Assembly (NCBI RefSeq): GCF_018446385.1
Contig: NC_056002.1
Location: 39,879,671 to 39,943,670, forward strand
From: Zingiber officinale
Taxonomy: Eukaryota > Streptophyta > Magnoliopsida > Zingiberales > Zingiberaceae
DNA length: 64,000 nt
Reading direction: 5' to 3'
Shown here piece after piece: positions 61,341 through 64,000 of the stretch. How positions within the stretch are numbered: position 1 is the first letter of the stretch; each line of letters begins with the position of its first letter. Below the pieces are notes generated by a model that did no database searches, had not been told where the DNA came from, and saw only the letters and a list, made by a program, of their open reading frames with translations. Made by a program: the position numbers and the translations under genes.

Positions 61341-61835
61341 GACCCATCTAATATAAAGGGCCTAGCTTAGATAACGCGTGCACATTAAAATTATAACAGT
61401 TATAATTTTATAAAAGCTATAACTACATAATTATAATAATTATGATCTCATAACTATATAATAGATATGATCTCATAATTAATACAACATATCACTGCAC
61501 TATTAATGATTCATACCTGTTACAATATAATATTGAAATGTTATCTAAAAATAAAATGTTAATATGGAAGAAGCTATGAAATGTATTTGCTACACCATTA
61601 AATTATCATTAGTGTTTATGTTATAATAGTTATCATTCTGTAACTACTACAACAATACTAAAAATAAAAATATTTTTAAAAATAAAAAGTATTGGTACAA
61701 TTGATCCTTGATCAAAGTTGACTAAGCTTGATTTGACTCGAACTTAGATTTCGATGTTTGACTAATTGTCAGTTAGTCAAGACGTCAAGTTGGTCAAGAT
61801 TGATCAAATACTTGATAGTCAATCAATATGTTAGT
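60893..61835. other. AT-rich spacer with degenerate minisatellite
   Basis: 61310-61340 is (TA)n followed by poly-T. 61385-61650 has degenerate TATAACTACT/GTAACTACTACAACA-like units recalling the minisatellite at 57.7 kb. No gene is seen. Confidence 0.5.
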
Positions 61836-61957
61836 TGTAACGTCCGAAAATTCACAAAATTATTTTTAGAAATATTCTATGATTTTTCTGAAATTTTAGA
61901 ATATTTTTATGGAATTTTTAGAGTAACGGAAGTAGCAAAAACAAATAGAAAATGAAA

Positions 61958-62033
61958 ACGGCCTAAGCGGGAATTGAACCCGAGACCTATGGTACGGATA
62001 ATTCTAGTAACCAGTTGAACCCAGCAAGGCCGT
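61958..62033 (-). other. 76-nt tRNA-like block in the Tekay-like LTR
   Basis: On the minus strand the ends ACGGCC and GGCCGT pair as an acceptor-like stem. CGGG-TTCAATT-CCCG forms a T-arm, including a B-box-like GGTTCAATTCC. Total length is 76 nt, like a tRNA. The D arm and anticodon arm do not pair well, so this is not a functional tRNA gene. Confidence 0.5.
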
Positions 62034-63530
62034 GCTGAAAGGAAATGGAGGCAATTAAATTTATATTAGAGTTGGGCCGAATTACCCACTTAATATAAAT
62101 AGGAAATTATTAAGTGGGGTTTTATTTTGATCGGGATTCCTTCTCCTCAAACCCTCACCGACGCCACCTCTCCCTCTCCTCCCTCTCTCGGCGCCAACCA
62201 CAAACAAGGCCAGGGTTCCGTCCCAAGGGTTCCAAGGGCACCTTCCGGCGACGGCTTCAACACGAGGACGCTCCCCTCCGCGAGAGGAACGCATAGACGT
62301 GAGAAGATCGTCGAAAGGATCGTCTTCTCCGGGAAATTTAGCGATTTGAATCGTAAGAAAATCCGAATTCGAGGTAATAAACCCCTCACCTGCAGTATAA
62401 GTAGCTCTCGTGTGAATTTCATGTATTAGTTCAGTAGTATGTAGACTATCGACACAAAGGATGCAAATTAGCGGATACCAAGTGTTCGATTAAAGGTTTA
62501 GCACAGAAAAATACAACTTAGGCATTTTAGTAACTTAGATAAATGCAATAGAAGCATTTTTATAGCTTATTTAGTCTTGCTCCAGCTTTTACAGGACTAG
62601 ATGTCCAATGGGTGGGCTTCCACAGTCGCCTCTAGATTTAGATAACCTAGTTCTAGGTTTAGACAACATAGTAAAAGCAAGACAAGAATTTATTAGCTTA
62701 TGTTCAGTATTTTACTTTTCAGTGGCACTGTACTAGATTAGATATCCATTGGGTTGGGCTCCCACAGTCGTCCCTAGGTTCAGATAACCTAGTAGCCCTA
62801 CTAGATTCGGGACTTGCAAACCCGGGTCTAGTTAGGGATGCGCGCATAGCACGTACAGTTGCCGGGCCCAAACAGCAGTATGATTATGTATTTTCACCTA
62901 TTATATGTATTAAGTTTCAAACTCTCACAAGATAGTTAGGTGAATTCAGTACAGCATTAGCATTAGCTAGAATTAGCTCAATTCAGCTTTTGTAACAGTG
63001 TAGTTTCTGTTCATACAACATGATAGTTTATGATTAGCTCTTATTGTTATGATTAGTTAGCTTTCTATGTGTTGTATGTCATGCCATGTTTAGCACATTC
63101 AATTCGTATTTCAAATAGCATGTTTTAAAATCATGAATTGCATCGTATGCATGTTTTAGTGAGGTAGATGGTTTCTTACTAAGCGAAAGCTTATAGATAC
63201 TTTCTTTTCCTTGTATTGCAGATAAAGGTAAAGGAAAGATGGACTAGCGGAGGCTGGAGGGTAATGCTACGAAGATGTGTGTGGGCAGGAACTTGGAGTA
63301 GAGATCTTAGGGAATTACAGCAAGCTTGTTTTTAAGCATTAGAACCTTTTAGCATTTTGTTATTTTGCACCTTCATATGTTAAGTGTTATGAATTAGTTA
63401 ATCATGCATCCTATCATGCTCAGAACACTATTTTTGTGATGTTAGAATGTTTGACATTTAGTTTAGACCTTGTAATGTGATTGAGGCACGAAGCAGTGCT
63501 CAAATCAGACCTTTGGCACGAAATTAGAAA

Positions 63531-63855
63531 CTCGAATCGATCAGCTGATCGATTCGAGAGTTTCCAATCGATCGAAGGATCGACTGGGCATCTGGTTTCA
63601 CGAACAGTAGGCGTCTGGATCGATCGGTCGATCGATCCAACCAATTCCGTCGCGAACAGAAGGCTCTGGGATCGATCACTGGATCGATTGACCAGCCTGG
63701 ATCGATCAGCCGATCGATCCAGAATATTGCCCGAGCACAGTAGCGTGCTGGATCGATCACTGGATCGATCCAACCTATGTTCCGCATACAATAGCCGGCT
63801 GGATCGATCACTCGATCGATCCGACCATTCCAATCGATCCGTGGATCGATTGGGA
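63531..63855. repeat. Palindrome array of the Tekay-like LTR (GATCGATC type)
   Basis: It opens with a 28-bp perfect palindrome (63531-63558; centre ATCAGCTGAT). Units GGATCGATCGGTCGATCGAT, GGATCGATCACTGGATCGAT, GGATCGATCAGCCGATCGAT and GGATCGATCACTCGATCGAT follow, spaced by about 40-55 bp of unrelated sequence. Confidence 0.85.
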
Positions 63856-64000
63856 GGCCTGATATTAGCTAGAAACCCTTAGTTAAGCTCCTTGACCATT
63901 GGGGGATGTAATATATGTCATGAATAGCTTAGATTACACCCCTTAGCACATGTAGAATAAAGAAATGACAATAGTTTAGCAAAATTTTGATTAGTACAGC

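Larger units (their letters stand above)
61836..64000 (+). mobile_element. LTR of a Tekay/Del-like Ty3/gypsy element, right end outside window
   Basis: It starts TGTAACGTCCGAAAATTCAC, followed by repeated AATTTTTAGAAT-like words, GGGAATTGAACCCGAGACC, a TATA region (TTAATATAAATAGG, about 62089-62102) and, near 63175, TTACTAAGCGAAAGCTTATA. This combination is what I know from Tekay/Del LTRs. Over 2.1 kb is present with no PBS or polypurine tract yet. Orientation is taken from the TG start and TATA. It contains a tRNA-like block (61958-62033) and a palindrome array (63531-63855). Confidence 0.65.

Overview
This is plant nuclear DNA. It has intron-rich genes for a CUL4-type cullin, EIN2, ribosomal protein eL15, a FHIT-type hydrolase and an HIRD11-type dehydrin, separated by nested LTR retrotransposons. 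The EIN2 N-terminus reads closest to my recollection of monocot EIN2, and the Sirevirus/Tekay/Tat retroelement load fits a mid-sized to large monocot genome. A non-grass monocot such as a Zingiberales member is my guess only; nothing here proves the species.

Layout. 1-4131: last ten coding exons of CUL4 (+). 4132-5742: intergenic and unclassified repeat. 5743-34430: a retrotransposon palimpsest. In order it holds the 3' part of a minus-strand Sirevirus-like element 'A' with an extra ORF; a Tat-like Ty3/gypsy 3' LTR with an antisense Transposase_28 ORF; a complete 3.6 kb non-autonomous element 'D' inserted in that ORF (5-bp target duplication GTCCC); LTR 'C'; a truncated gypsy gag-pro-RT with its 5' LTR; the 3' end of a plus-strand 'A' copy whose LTR is split by a complete 7.3 kb element 'B' (target duplication CCTAG); and a broken PIF/Harbinger transposase. 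34667-34846: a MITE. About 35.2-46.1 kb: EIN2 (+) with a long 5'UTR intron and a uORF. 47.1-49.3 kb: eL15 gene (+) with an altered conserved block. 52.07-55.65 kb: FHIT-like gene (-). 55.9-56.2 kb: an unidentified coding-like exon (+). 57.1-58.5 kb: a SINE with perfect 18-bp target duplications, a long-TIR MITE carrying a minisatellite, and a duplicated SINE-bearing flank. 58.8-59.7 kb: dehydrin gene with ABRE/DRE promoter sites. 60.7 kb: second MITE copy. 61836-end: part of a Tekay/Del-like LTR.

The most striking pattern crosses element classes. Each long LTR carries an array of short palindromes or inverted repeats in its own sequence: GGGCGCCC in A, CAGTCGACTG in B, TCGGTCGACCGA in C, CCGGGCGCC in D, CCGAGCGG/CCGCTCGG in the Tat-like LTR, and GGATCGATCC in the Tekay-like LTR. 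In A, B, C and D the array lies just upstream of the LTR TATA box. In A and B the same family palindrome recurs inside the element. In B and D the two LTRs of one element differ in array copy number. Sirevirus LTR palindromes are known in general; the one-palindrome-per-family layout, its TATA-proximal position and the internal copies are the parts worth testing.
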